IMG/VR virus record: IMGVR_UViG_3300024302_000014
Span: 1-53,048 of that record
Reading direction: 5' to 3' (one strand)
Source of the DNA: a virus
Length of the DNA: 53,048 nt
Below the pieces are notes generated by a model. It had not been told where the DNA came from. It did no database searches and worked only from the letters and a program-made list of their open reading frames with translations. Made by a program: the position numbers and the translations under genes. Each line of letters opens with the position of its first letter. Position 1 is the stretch's first letter. Of this stretch, positions 1 to 8,408 are shown piece after piece.

Positions 1-71
1 CTCGGTGGAGCTATCTGGTCATCGTGTCTATTGACCGATAGTTCTAATTGGTTTATTCGTTGTTCGATAGG

Positions 72-173
72 TTACTCCGTGTTTAGTTCTACTTTATCAG
101 CTTCTTCTTGAACCCAAGCGCTGATTGCTGATAATGCGCCAACTGATGCTAGTATTATTTCTGAGAGTTCCAT
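72..173 (-). CDS. Small membrane protein, 33 codons, possibly an interrupted longer gene
   Basis: The short frame starts at an ATG preceded by AAGGA six bases upstream, directly after the stop of the 183-464 gene. The peptide has a hydrophobic segment (about residues 6-20, IILASVGALSAISAW) and then a charged tail with AWVQEEADKV. After its TAA stop the same frame stays open to the window edge and encodes a heptad-like stretch (IEQRINQLELSVNRHDDQI), while the other two frames are closed. The gene may therefore be a longer membrane-plus-coiled-coil protein broken by a nonsense change. The function is unknown. It is the last gene of the adhesin block visible here. Confidence 0.5.
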   Translation of the reverse strand: MELSEIILASVGALSAISAWVQEEADKVELNTE

Positions 174-182
174 TCATATTCC

Positions 183-464
183 TTATGCAGGTGTGGCCAT
201 AGCAGCCATTTCTGCTTCTGATTCTGCTTGACGTACTGCCGCTGACTTAATATCTGCTGCTAGTACCACTGCTTCTTTGTCAGCAGGGATAGATGTTATT
301 GTAGGGTCTGCTGTCATACGAGCAACTTCTTCGTTATAGATTTCATCCATAGCAATTCTAGCTCTGTTTTGTAAGGCATTGTCTGCCCAGTCTTGTACGT
401 CTAGTGCTACGTATTCCATAGCCTTAGTTTCTGCGTCTGTTAGTGTTATTGTGTAAGTTGTCAT
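183..464 (-). CDS. Small acidic protein downstream of tail fibres, unknown function
   Basis: This is a 93-residue protein beginning MTTYTITLTDAETKAMEYVA and continuing with a predicted helical region (VQDWADNALQNRARIAMDEI) and an alanine/glutamate-rich C-terminus. It lies immediately after the C1q-like fibre gene in the same operon and direction. From memory, proteins of this general layout (a short beta-like start, then a DW.DNA..NRAR helix) accompany fibre genes in marine phages, but this could not be verified here. A role as a structural accessory or fibre chaperone is inferred from position only. There is no signal peptide, no membrane segment and no cysteine. Confidence 0.75.
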   Translation of the reverse strand: MTTYTITLTDAETKAMEYVALDVQDWADNALQNRARIAMDEIYNEEVARMTADPTITSIPADKEAVVLAADIKSAAVRQAESEAEMAAMATPA

Positions 465-486
465 AATTATTCCTTTGTTTATTAAA

Positions 487-1977
487 TTAACCTAGTAAGT
501 ACCCTGAGAACGATGTTCTTGTGTTGCCCCCACTTATTGAAAAAGCAACATCAGAGTAACATCGTAATCTTACAGTGTCCCCTGCTGCTAGATTAAGAAT
601 AGTCGAGCCTCCTAATGTGTTATCACTTGTGTACTCATCGTTGACTGTTCTCCTGCCCTCAAAATATGGAGTGCTATTCACATTATTTACTAGTACCCCT
701 ATATAAAGATAGTTTGTAGTTACGTTAGAGTGGTAAGTAGCAGAAATTAGATATTTACCTGATACAGGGGCGGTGAAATATCCTGTAGATGTACTATAAT
801 CATTCCCTACATTAAAATATGTAGTATTTGGTGTTACGGAATGCCACCCTGCAGCAACTGATACACTAGCACTCAAATACGCACTAAAAGCAGGCTGATA
901 AGGCGTAGTCACAATACCTGCTGAGTCTATGCGCATACGTTCTGCGCCACCAGCGCTAAAGTATAAATCACCTGCTGCATCTTGATTCTTGATAGCAAGA
1001 TGCTTAGTGTTAGCATAGCTAATAATATAATGAGTGCCATCAATAGCACTTTGTCTAAAATGAAGCTGTGTGTTTGCCGTATTTAATACATCGCCTACCC
1101 TCACAATACTATTTGTAGCATCAAGCTGTAAAAGTTCAGTAGTAGCGTTATCATCAATACCTGTTGAGGTGAAGCCATCACAAGTAACACTACCAGTAAC
1201 ATCAACACCAGTAGAGGTTGTGGCTAGTTTGGTTACACCAGCACGTTTAATTTCTAAATCACCACCTGCTGCATCTATACTTCCTCCACTACCGCTTTCT
1301 TCTTTGAATTTAATATAGTCATATGGACTATCTCCCACTCTGAAGGCTAGCGTGTCAGCATCCGTTTGATAAAGGTAATGTTCACTACTGCCAATCTTTA
1401 CGCCAGTAGTTTTAAGAATACCAGTCATAGTACCACCAGCTTTAGGTAATGCTGCATTAGCAGTAGTTGTAGTAGATGTTAATACACCATCTCTAGTTGA
1501 AATATCTACACCATCCACCGTAAAGGTAGAAGTATCTAAATTACCACCTAACTGAGGGGTAGTGTCATTAACTAAGTCAGTAACTACGGTCTTCCAAGTG
1601 TTATCGCCTGCTAGATATGTTGTGCCACTCTTAGTACCTGTAGCGCTTAGTTGAGCAGTACCAACTACACCATCACTAGGCGTACCAATATCTACTGCTT
1701 GTCCTTGCCATACCGCCCAAAAGGTTGAGCCTGTAGCTGGTGCTGATGAGAATACAATGTTTGAGCCTGAGACCTTAAAGCCTTCAGTACCTGTGTCATC
1801 AGGTTCTTGTAATACACCGTTAATGCTTACTAATAACTGTCCTGACTTAGCAGGGTTAATAGCTAGTGATGATGCTGTTAGAGCAAATGATGTTAGCGTA
1901 CCGTTGAAGGTAGAACTTATGTCATCAACGATTTGATAATTACCAATGTTGGCTGGACTGTTACCGATATAAGCCAT
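487..1977 (-). CDS. Tail fibre / adhesin with C-terminal C1q-like domain
   Basis: This 496-residue fibre-type protein has three parts. The N-terminal part (1-100, MAYIGNSPANIGNYQ...) is a beta-rich module with LLVSINGVLQEPDD, typical of phage fibre attachment segments. The middle (about 120-350) is repetitive and Ser/Thr/Asp-rich, with the ALPKAGGTMTG linker also found in the 5441-8038 protein and RMRIDSAGIV. The C-terminus (about 360-496) fits a C1q/TNF-like jelly roll: FSAYLSASVSV, FNVGNDYSTSTGYFTAPVSG, KYLISATYHS, ILNLAAGDTVRL and a final FSGYLLG. C1q-like folds form trimers and bind ligands in known proteins, so this is a likely receptor-binding tip. The exact receptor is unknown. Confidence 0.8.
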   Translation of the reverse strand: MAYIGNSPANIGNYQIVDDISSTFNGTLTSFALTASSLAINPAKSGQLLVSINGVLQEPDDTGTEGFKVSGSNIVFSSAPATGSTFWAVWQGQAVDIGTPSDGVVGTAQLSATGTKSGTTYLAGDNTWKTVVTDLVNDTTPQLGGNLDTSTFTVDGVDISTRDGVLTSTTTTANAALPKAGGTMTGILKTTGVKIGSSEHYLYQTDADTLAFRVGDSPYDYIKFKEESGSGGSIDAAGGDLEIKRAGVTKLATTSTGVDVTGSVTCDGFTSTGIDDNATTELLQLDATNSIVRVGDVLNTANTQLHFRQSAIDGTHYIISYANTKHLAIKNQDAAGDLYFSAGGAERMRIDSAGIVTTPYQPAFSAYLSASVSVAAGWHSVTPNTTYFNVGNDYSTSTGYFTAPVSGKYLISATYHSNVTTNYLYIGVLVNNVNSTPYFEGRRTVNDEYTSDNTLGGSTILNLAAGDTVRLRCYSDVAFSISGGNTRTSFSGYLLG

Positions 1978-2334
1978 CTATGTTTCTCCTGTTATTTCTA
2001 CCCAAGAGGTAGTGTCTTCATCCCAAGAGTACATTAAGTCATCTGTTGGGTATGGTACGGGTGAATCCCATAGACAAGTGTCTTCGTTAAGAATCCACGA
2101 AGCGTATGGTTGAGGTGCGATAAAAGCATCACGAACTGAATCGTATGTGTATCCTACTCCTGCGTAATTCTTTCTTAGAGGTGTGCCACCTTCTGAGTGA
2201 ACTCCACCTTGTGTGTTGTAAGATGTTTGAATCCATTCACCCGGAGATGTATCAACGAAGGTATCAAAGAACTCAGCTTCTGCAACTATCACTTGTGTTA
2301 CTAAACCATTACTTACTTTTGCATAATGTGCCAT
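1978..2334 (-). CDS. Tail-fibre-associated small protein, unknown function
   Basis: This 118-residue, Trp/Tyr/Asp-rich protein starts MAHYAKVSNGLVTQVIVAE and carries NYAGVGYTYDSVRDAFIAPQ, PYASWILNEDTCLWDSPVPY and a final YSWDEDTTSWVEI. This arrangement (an N-terminal VTQVIV strand, then G.GYTYD...F.APQPY.SW.L) is one I associate with a small protein often seen next to fibre genes in marine phages. No biochemical role is known to me. It directly follows the glycine-rich fibre gene and abuts the C1q-like fibre gene, so a part in distal tail structure is likely but inferred. No membrane segment or catalytic motif is seen. Confidence 0.75.
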   Translation of the reverse strand: MAHYAKVSNGLVTQVIVAEAEFFDTFVDTSPGEWIQTSYNTQGGVHSEGGTPLRKNYAGVGYTYDSVRDAFIAPQPYASWILNEDTCLWDSPVPYPTDDLMYSWDEDTTSWVEITGET

Positions 2335-2343
2335 ATATTCTCC

Positions 2344-3564
2344 TTAAACTACGTAGCGAATAACTACAATGCCTGAACCGCCTGAGCCACCAGGTACACC
2401 ATCGCCTGTACCTGAACCACCACCACCGCCGCCGAGGTTAGCAGTCGCTGGGATTGGGGTTCCTGTTTCTAAGATACCATTTGCTCCACCACCATCACCG
2501 CCTATCGCAGTTATGCCTGCTGCTTGAGCTGCACCAGCACCGCCACCACCAGCATAGTAAATGTTAGAACCTGTTCTTAAATTATTAGTAAGCCCATCAC
2601 CGCCATAAGCTGTAGAGTCAGTGTTGCCTGCTTCTCCTGCACCTCCACCGCCACCACCAATACCTGATGAACGAGAACCTGCTGCATTACCTTGCCCTGC
2701 TGTTCCCGAGCCAGGTGAACCATTATTACGCCAAGAACCCCCACCTGAACCACCATTACCCCCATCGTACCCGCTAACGCCTTCGCCTGAGCCACCACCA
2801 CCGCCGCCTATTGATGTAATTGTACTAAAAATACTATTACCTCCTTGACCTCCAATGGTGTTAAGTGAGCCACCACCACCTCCGCCTCCAACCGTGATAG
2901 AGTAATTTTGAGCTGAAACAGAAAATCCTGTTGCGGTTCTAAAACCGCCAGCACCGCCACCGCCACCACCAGAACGACCACCACCGCCACCACCAGCAAC
3001 AACAAGATAATCAACAGACCCTGATGCTTCAGCAGTAAACGTACCTGATGATGTAAATGTATGAACTTTGTAATTAGTACCACCTGATGAATATGTTGAT
3101 TCTGTACCACCAGTAGCAGAGAACTTATTACTCATTTGGTCCCAACCTGAGCCTGACCAAACCTTCATAGAATTAGTGCCAGTAGTAGTATCAAACCACA
3201 TATCACCTGCAGCAGGACTAGATGGAGCGCTAGTAGATTTAGTTACTGTTTCGATACCAGTTAAATTAGCACCAGAGATAGCAGGTAGCGTAGATGGGAA
3301 TCTAGCGTCAGCAATAGTACCTGTTAAGTCAGCAGCAGGTAAATCAATACCCAAGGCCTCAATAGAAGCTTTAGTAGGGTTAGTAGCGTGGGCTGTTACA
3401 CTCGCTGCTGGTAATGTTACTGTCTTGCTTGATAGGTCTAATGTGCTGTCTAATCTAGCCGTAGGAATAGTACCTGTTGTAATATTACTAGCATCTGTAG
3501 TATCTGTTGTAGCTGATGTGGCTAACCCTGATACAGCGCCACTTGTTACTTTAGTTAGTGCCAT
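2344..3564 (-). CDS. Glycine-rich tail fibre / adhesin
   Basis: This is a 406-residue protein. The first 150 residues are a beta/linker region (MALTKVTSGAVSGLATSA..., then MWFDTTTGTNSMKVWSGSGW, a common fibre motif). After a HTFTSSGTFTAEASGSVDYL strand pair, residues about 185-395 are dominated by glycine runs (blocks of 5-8 Gly) broken by short strands, ending GGSGGSGIVVIRYVV. Polyglycine-rich sandwiches form the receptor-binding domain of T-even-type gp38 adhesins. The same fold is plausible here, but that is inference from composition. The start overlaps the stop of the 3564-4274 gene by one base (TAATG), so translation is probably coupled. Hypervariable loops between Gly runs would be the expected receptor contacts. 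Confidence 0.8.
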   Translation of the reverse strand: MALTKVTSGAVSGLATSATTDTTDASNITTGTIPTARLDSTLDLSSKTVTLPAASVTAHATNPTKASIEALGIDLPAADLTGTIADARFPSTLPAISGANLTGIETVTKSTSAPSSPAAGDMWFDTTTGTNSMKVWSGSGWDQMSNKFSATGGTESTYSSGGTNYKVHTFTSSGTFTAEASGSVDYLVVAGGGGGGRSGGGGGGAGGFRTATGFSVSAQNYSITVGGGGGGGSLNTIGGQGGNSIFSTITSIGGGGGGSGEGVSGYDGGNGGSGGGSWRNNGSPGSGTAGQGNAAGSRSSGIGGGGGGAGEAGNTDSTAYGGDGLTNNLRTGSNIYYAGGGGAGAAQAAGITAIGGDGGGANGILETGTPIPATANLGGGGGGSGTGDGVPGGSGGSGIVVIRYVV

Positions 3565-4274
3565 TAGTTAGTCTCCTTGTATTTGGTAATTACAGCAGCA
3601 GGTGTAGCATCAACCACAGCCTGTGCTTCTACTCTTTCTAAGTTATCCTGAGTAATCTCAGGGTTCTCGATAATAGTAGTTACAGGCTCTGCATCAATAT
3701 CTTCAGAGTATGTTGTAACTTCTACTGTAGCTTCTAAAGGCTCAATAGCAGTCTGAACAATAACCTCTTCCTGAATGAATGTAGGCTCGCCATCAGTTAG
3801 CACAAGCATACCTTCAGCATCAACTACGTATTCAGTAGTGTCCTGCATCTCAGTAAGTTCAACTCTACCGTCAGCTAATACATACGCCTCTAGTCTAGCT
3901 GTAGCTACTTTGTAGGCTTGTAGTTGCTCTGCGAATAACACCTTATCAGCTTCTTCTTGCACCCAAGCAGGTACATCAGCAATCGTTGTACCACCTGTAA
4001 TAGTCTTAGGAAATCTAGTCTTAACGTCTGCTACGTGAGCCACCTGAGTGCCATCAGCAATCATACCTAGCTGTTCACCTGTAGAGGCATAACCATCTTC
4101 ACCAGTTCTTAGTGCTACATAATCAGGTTCGATAACATCAGCACCTTCTACGATAGAGATACCTTCTTTCTTAACGTCTTGTAGGAACTGTTGGTAATCG
4201 CGATTTCCGTCTGCGATGGGTACTGAAGCATTATCAGATAATCTTTGTATTGAGTCTTCGTTTAGTTTATACAT
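3564..4274 (-). CDS. Probable tail fibre assembly / accessory protein
   Basis: This 236-residue acidic protein begins MYKLNEDSIQRLSDNASVPI and then NRDYQQFLQDVKKEG. That pattern (a residue about to be read off a template, then N.DYQ.FL...) is common at the N-terminus of fibre assembly or fibre-associated proteins in phages. The middle is helical (AWVQEEADKVLFAEQLQAYK, VATARLEAYVLADGRVELTE). The C-terminal third is Glu/Thr/Val-rich (EEVIVQTAIEPLEATVEVTT). It sits between two fibre genes in a tight operon. The ten residues AWVQEEADKV are also present in the small gene at 72-173. The chaperone role is inferred from position and N-terminal pattern. Confidence 0.6.
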   Translation of the reverse strand: MYKLNEDSIQRLSDNASVPIADGNRDYQQFLQDVKKEGISIVEGADVIEPDYVALRTGEDGYASTGEQLGMIADGTQVAHVADVKTRFPKTITGGTTIADVPAWVQEEADKVLFAEQLQAYKVATARLEAYVLADGRVELTEMQDTTEYVVDAEGMLVLTDGEPTFIQEEVIVQTAIEPLEATVEVTTYSEDIDAEPVTTIIENPEITQDNLERVEAQAVVDATPAAVITKYKETN

Positions 4275-4286
4275 AATAATCTCCTG

Positions 4287-5441
4287 TTAAAGTTCTGCGT
4301 CAGCTTGTATATTATCGACTTTCGGCTCTATAGGATTACCTAATGCACCGTACGAGTTTATTGCGCCATAGCCAGTAAACCCTGATTTTGATTTAAATCT
4401 AAATTCGGTGGGTGTCCATGTAACAGCCCCGCTTATGTGTGTCATATCGCAGGACAAAGTAGTCCCACTTATTAGACTGACTGTGGGTTCACTTCGCATC
4501 TCTACAGGTAGTCGAAATCCAAAAGTAGCTTGTGTTGAATGAACACTCACGCCTAGCGCACCATTAGATATACCTCTCTGATAGTACCTCTGACACAAAG
4601 CCAGTTCCTCACCATAACTACGGTGTTCAAAGTCTGTGGCTACTGAGCCTAGTTCTAGTTGGACGCCTGTAAAACGCATACTATTAGAAGTAGAGTCTAC
4701 ATTATTGACTTGGTTTGCAGTGCCATATCCCTGACCCGCTTCCCAAGTATTTGCAGTTCCTTGATAATTTGCACCAAGATAGGTGGCAAAGTATAAGATC
4801 AATCCTGTGTTTGTATCAGTTGCCCAAGTTCCAGTAGTATCAACAGGTAAAGTCGTTGTTGCCTTTTCCCAAGTGTTAGAAGTTGTTTGTGTGTATTCTG
4901 CTGCATAATGTCTATTATTAGCACCACTCTGTATGCCAAAGCTATGTGTACCAGTTTTAGTATGCTTATGCCAAAATGAAAGTGTTACATACCTAACACC
5001 TGCCTGCCCAAAACCTGCGTGAGCGATATCTTGCCCCTCTAAATGCATTCTAGTGTAGTACCTATTAGTAGCGGTAGTGCTTGTGTCAATAGTTGTACAG
5101 GTAAATTTAAGACAATTTACAAAGTTTGTTCCAGCCTCTGCAGCTGTAGGGGCATCAGCCTCTTGAGTATAGTTACCATCCGCTGCGGTGGTGTGAATAC
5201 CCGCACGCCATCTATCTAAAATATATGCACCTGAAGCTGGGTTAGTAAAGCTAGTTCCCCTCTGTGCCACTCGCATATCACCATTAATAATCAGGTTCTT
5301 TCTACCTGCACCGATAAGACTTCTTACTTCCTGAGCGGTTTCAGCTTGTAGTATCTCATTACCTTTTAGACCTTTGTTAGTCTCCAGTTCATTCAGCTTC
5401 TCACGAAGATTGATTGGTTCTTTAGTTACTTGTATAGTCAT
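4287..5441 (-). CDS. Tail fibre protein with jelly-roll-type domain
   Basis: This 384-residue protein has an N-terminal helical segment (INLREKLNELETNKGLKGNE, then AQEVRSLIGAG) leading into RKNLIINGDMRVAQRGTSF and YILDRWRAG. That signature is found at the start of beta-sandwich domains in many phage fibre and structural proteins. The rest is Thr/Gly/Tyr-rich with VTLSFWHKH, FTGVQLELGSVATDFEHRSY and LALCQRYYQRG, the last being another frequent landmark of this family. It is probably a distal carbohydrate-binding domain. Its ATG overlaps the stop of the upstream 865-residue gene by one base, implying coupled translation. Confidence 0.75.
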   Translation of the reverse strand: MTIQVTKEPINLREKLNELETNKGLKGNEILQAETAQEVRSLIGAGRKNLIINGDMRVAQRGTSFTNPASGAYILDRWRAGIHTTAADGNYTQEADAPTAAEAGTNFVNCLKFTCTTIDTSTTATNRYYTRMHLEGQDIAHAGFGQAGVRYVTLSFWHKHTKTGTHSFGIQSGANNRHYAAEYTQTTSNTWEKATTTLPVDTTGTWATDTNTGLILYFATYLGANYQGTANTWEAGQGYGTANQVNNVDSTSNSMRFTGVQLELGSVATDFEHRSYGEELALCQRYYQRGISNGALGVSVHSTQATFGFRLPVEMRSEPTVSLISGTTLSCDMTHISGAVTWTPTEFRFKSKSGFTGYGAINSYGALGNPIEPKVDNIQADAEL

Positions 5442-8038
5442 TATGCTTTCTCCGTAATGCGCATACCACCTTGTTGTGATACCTCTGTGAAATTACCTAA
5501 CTCTTCATCAACCCTACGTAAACCTTTGAATACTGATAGAGATGAGCTAGTTCCAACAACTAATTCAGAAGTTGAGTCATCGTATGCTAGACACTGTACT
5601 GCGTCTGACGTTCCGTTTAGAGTACACTTAGCGTTCTCTTGGAATAGAGGTTTCTCTGCATTATAAATCTCAAGTATCTGGGCAGCTGTTGGAGCTGTTG
5701 CTGAGATACGGAATAGGGCTAGTGAGCCTCCATACGGCACAGTATTGTGGGCAATACCCCTACCGATACGGAAGATATGGTCAACGTCGCCTATGCTCCC
5801 CGTGTAAGCGAAGCTCCCTTTAAGAACCCCATCCACATAGAAGAACGCTGTGTTTGCTCTACCAACCAAACTGTAGCTACTCCAAATATTCGTCCCAGAA
5901 ACTCCAGTACTATACGAAGTATTTCCGACAGTGAACCCAATAGTAGTATTCATCCATACGTAGAGCCTACCAGATGTGTCTGTAGGAGAACCAAACAAAC
6001 CTTCTTGGTCTGCCCCTAACCTCTCAAAAAGTACACTTGATGAATCTGTGCCTTTTTGCCACCACATAATACTAAAGTCACCAGTACCAAAGTCTAAATC
6101 AGCGTTGTAAGGCTGTTCAAGATAATTAGATGCACTAAAGCCACTATAAGCTACAAGGTCTGCACCCGTTGCTACAGCAGTCTTAGTGATTGTACCGTTG
6201 ACTTGAAGACCATTTCCGTTCACTGAGCGGTCTGAGTCGGCTAGGCGTAAGTCTAGTGTGTATGTTAGATTGCCACCAGAATAGCCACTATATAGGACAA
6301 GAGTAGGACTACCGCTACCAGCGGTAGTAAAAGTAATATTACCATTGAGCGTGCCTACCGATGGTGTATCAGTATATACAGTACCTGCTACAATGTTACC
6401 TATGTGATTTTTATAGATAACACTGTTCGGATAAGTAAAATCTGTTGACCAAGAAACAACATAACTTGTAGATGCCGCTAATCCATTTAAAGTAAGATTA
6501 ACATAGCCATCGCCAGAGGCTTCGTCATCGTCTATAACCACTGTGGACGAACCAGCTACATAAGAATATGATGTTACTCTAGAGGCCGTATTGAAGGCAG
6601 CTCCAGACATTAAGTTTGTACCAACTGCATTAGTAGTATCAGTATCAGATAGCCAAGCACCTTTAATATCACCAGTCATATAACCGCTGTTGTAGGTTGA
6701 GGTTAGGTAGGCTACTGAGGATAATGCGCTCGATGTAGTTGGGGAATTTTCATTATAGTCTTTAAAGAAAGTAACACCGTAACTATGTGCTCTAATTCTA
6801 TTTTCAGCAGTATGCACAGATTGGTCATTAGAAGCCCATTTAGTCCAATACGAAGGGATAGCGCCCACGTTATTAGATACTTCATAATTATTAAATGGTA
6901 GTGCAGTAACATCTCCCCAAAGCTGGTGATTAGTTCCAGCCATAAAGAATATATTACTAGTATTTGGTTGGAAAGTTATATTAGTAACAATAGCATTATA
7001 AACCAGTGTGCTATCACTAACAACACTACCATCATCCTTAATAACACTCACACCACCATCAGTAGCTACTGCAATAGTAGGTATAGGTAGTCCAGTTGTA
7101 GAGTCTATAGGAGCATTAGGTAGGACTGTCATTGCTACGTCGTTGGCTCTACTGTGCACAAGCTTACCAATACCATTATATTCTTGGTATGGTCCGTCAG
7201 CGGTTTTGTGCCTATTGGATATACTCGAGTATGACCTGCCATCCGCAGTGCTACTAATAGACCCCCAATCAGAAATAAACTGTGCAATATGAGCACCACT
7301 CCACGTTACATTCGCTCCGCTCGTATTCACAACCAATACACCTTGTAGCATTGCCACAGAGTTTATATCTTCACTTGCGGTATGAGCCCATACATAATTA
7401 TTCGCCAAGCTAAACACCATCCACATATCTAAGTCAGGTGTATCACCATCATAAATAGTTAGTTTCCGTGCCTCAGCTACAATCACAGCAACACTAGGGA
7501 ACTCTTTACGAGAACCACGAGTAGCTGTGTTTAAAGTTTCATTGTACCAAGAGGTAGCCTGTGTGCGTTTTCTCCAAGCACCACCATCTGAGTCATTCGA
7601 GGTATCGTAAATGAATACATCTACTGCGTTACCTGTGATGGCTGCTGTGTTGTTATAAGCTGCTAGGGTTGTGTCACCGTCTATTGCTAAGTCACCTGTT
7701 ATAGTACCACCAGCTTTAGGTAGTGCGTTATCCGCTGTAGTACCTTGAGTAGAAGTAGCATAATCAGTTGTATCAAATGCCTTAACGGCTGCGAGGTTAG
7801 TTACCTCAGAGTCCATCAAAGCACCTGAAGAGGTTACATTAACTGTGTCTGTTACATCAGCCGAAGCCTCAATACCATCTAACTTACTAGAGTTTAACTT
7901 AGCATCAGTAATAGAATTATCTGCAATCTCTGCTAGTTCAATCGAACCATCTACAATCTTAGAAGCGTCAATACTGTTAGCTGGAATATCATCTGCTGTT
8001 ACTGGTACCGCTGAGGGTGCTCTACCTACGTATGGCAT
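5441..8038 (-). CDS. Large tail fibre with LamG/concanavalin-like domain
   Basis: This is an 865-residue protein. Residues 1-130 are a fibre stalk (MPYVGRAPSAVPVTADDIPA, DGSIELAEIADNSITDAKL, LDGIEASADVTDTVNV, then DNALPKAGGTITGDLAIDGD). The centre (about 140-480) is a mixed beta region with blade-like repeats of VIKDDGSVV... type and could be propeller-like. Residues about 640-800 match a laminin-G/concanavalin A-like sandwich: LDFGTGDFSIMWWQKG, FFYVDGVLKGSFAYTG, HIFRIGRG and a final SLALFRISATAPTAAQILEI. Such sandwiches bind glycans in other phages and in bacterial surface proteins. The LDGIEASADVTDT segment is shared with the 8409-9881 fibre. It is probably a main receptor-binding fibre. 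Confidence 0.75.
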   Translation of the reverse strand: MPYVGRAPSAVPVTADDIPANSIDASKIVDGSIELAEIADNSITDAKLNSSKLDGIEASADVTDTVNVTSSGALMDSEVTNLAAVKAFDTTDYATSTQGTTADNALPKAGGTITGDLAIDGDTTLAAYNNTAAITGNAVDVFIYDTSNDSDGGAWRKRTQATSWYNETLNTATRGSRKEFPSVAVIVAEARKLTIYDGDTPDLDMWMVFSLANNYVWAHTASEDINSVAMLQGVLVVNTSGANVTWSGAHIAQFISDWGSISSTADGRSYSSISNRHKTADGPYQEYNGIGKLVHSRANDVAMTVLPNAPIDSTTGLPIPTIAVATDGGVSVIKDDGSVVSDSTLVYNAIVTNITFQPNTSNIFFMAGTNHQLWGDVTALPFNNYEVSNNVGAIPSYWTKWASNDQSVHTAENRIRAHSYGVTFFKDYNENSPTTSSALSSVAYLTSTYNSGYMTGDIKGAWLSDTDTTNAVGTNLMSGAAFNTASRVTSYSYVAGSSTVVIDDDEASGDGYVNLTLNGLAASTSYVVSWSTDFTYPNSVIYKNHIGNIVAGTVYTDTPSVGTLNGNITFTTAGSGSPTLVLYSGYSGGNLTYTLDLRLADSDRSVNGNGLQVNGTITKTAVATGADLVAYSGFSASNYLEQPYNADLDFGTGDFSIMWWQKGTDSSSVLFERLGADQEGLFGSPTDTSGRLYVWMNTTIGFTVGNTSYSTGVSGTNIWSSYSLVGRANTAFFYVDGVLKGSFAYTGSIGDVDHIFRIGRGIAHNTVPYGGSLALFRISATAPTAAQILEIYNAEKPLFQENAKCTLNGTSDAVQCLAYDDSTSELVVGTSSSLSVFKGLRRVDEELGNFTEVSQQGGMRITEKA

Positions 8039-8053
8039 ATTAGTCTCCTAAAA

Positions 8054-8398
8054 TTAAGTGATTTCCATAATTGATAACACTGCATCTAATGCAGAAGCCG
8101 TATCACTCTGGATTTTAATAATGTCCCCTGCCTCAAGATTAATCTTGTTGCCTGACATCATCTCTACAGATGAGCCAGAAGGTAATGGGATGTTTCTAAT
8201 GAAGTACACATCGTCTGCGTTCTCTCCTGTGGTAGAAGCTGTCACAATCTGTGCACTAGCTGTTACTGAAGCTCCTAAGATATTAGCTACTGTCAGCCCG
8301 ATAACTACCGTAGTGGTACTTGCAGGTACTGTGTAGACCGTAGTAAGCGCCGTGCCTACTGCTGCCTTTGTTTTTAATTTAAATGTATTTGTTGCCAT
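8054..8398 (-). CDS. Small beta-rich virion-associated protein
   Basis: This 114-residue protein is almost entirely beta-strand-like: FKLKTKAAVGTALTTVYTVP, TTVVIGLTVANIL, SAQIVTAST, VYFIRNIPLPSGSSVEMMSG and IKIQSDTASALDAVLSIMEI. The layout (TVYTVP...VV.GL..AN, later PLP.GS.....G.K..L..GD.I.I.S) is one I associate with small capsid- or fibre-decorating proteins in dsDNA phages, but no family name can be assigned safely. It lies between two fibre genes with short gaps and good ribosome sites. A decoration or fibre-tip role is inferred. Confidence 0.7.
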   Translation of the reverse strand: MATNTFKLKTKAAVGTALTTVYTVPASTTTVVIGLTVANILGASVTASAQIVTASTTGENADDVYFIRNIPLPSGSSVEMMSGNKINLEAGDIIKIQSDTASALDAVLSIMEIT

Positions 8399-8408
8399 TT
8401 ATATTCTC

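Noticed and set aside
2577-3110. Overlapping hydrophobic frames on both strands in the glycine-rich region
   Set aside because: They arise from the GGT/GGC codon bias of the real minus-strand gene and have no ribosome sites or family features.
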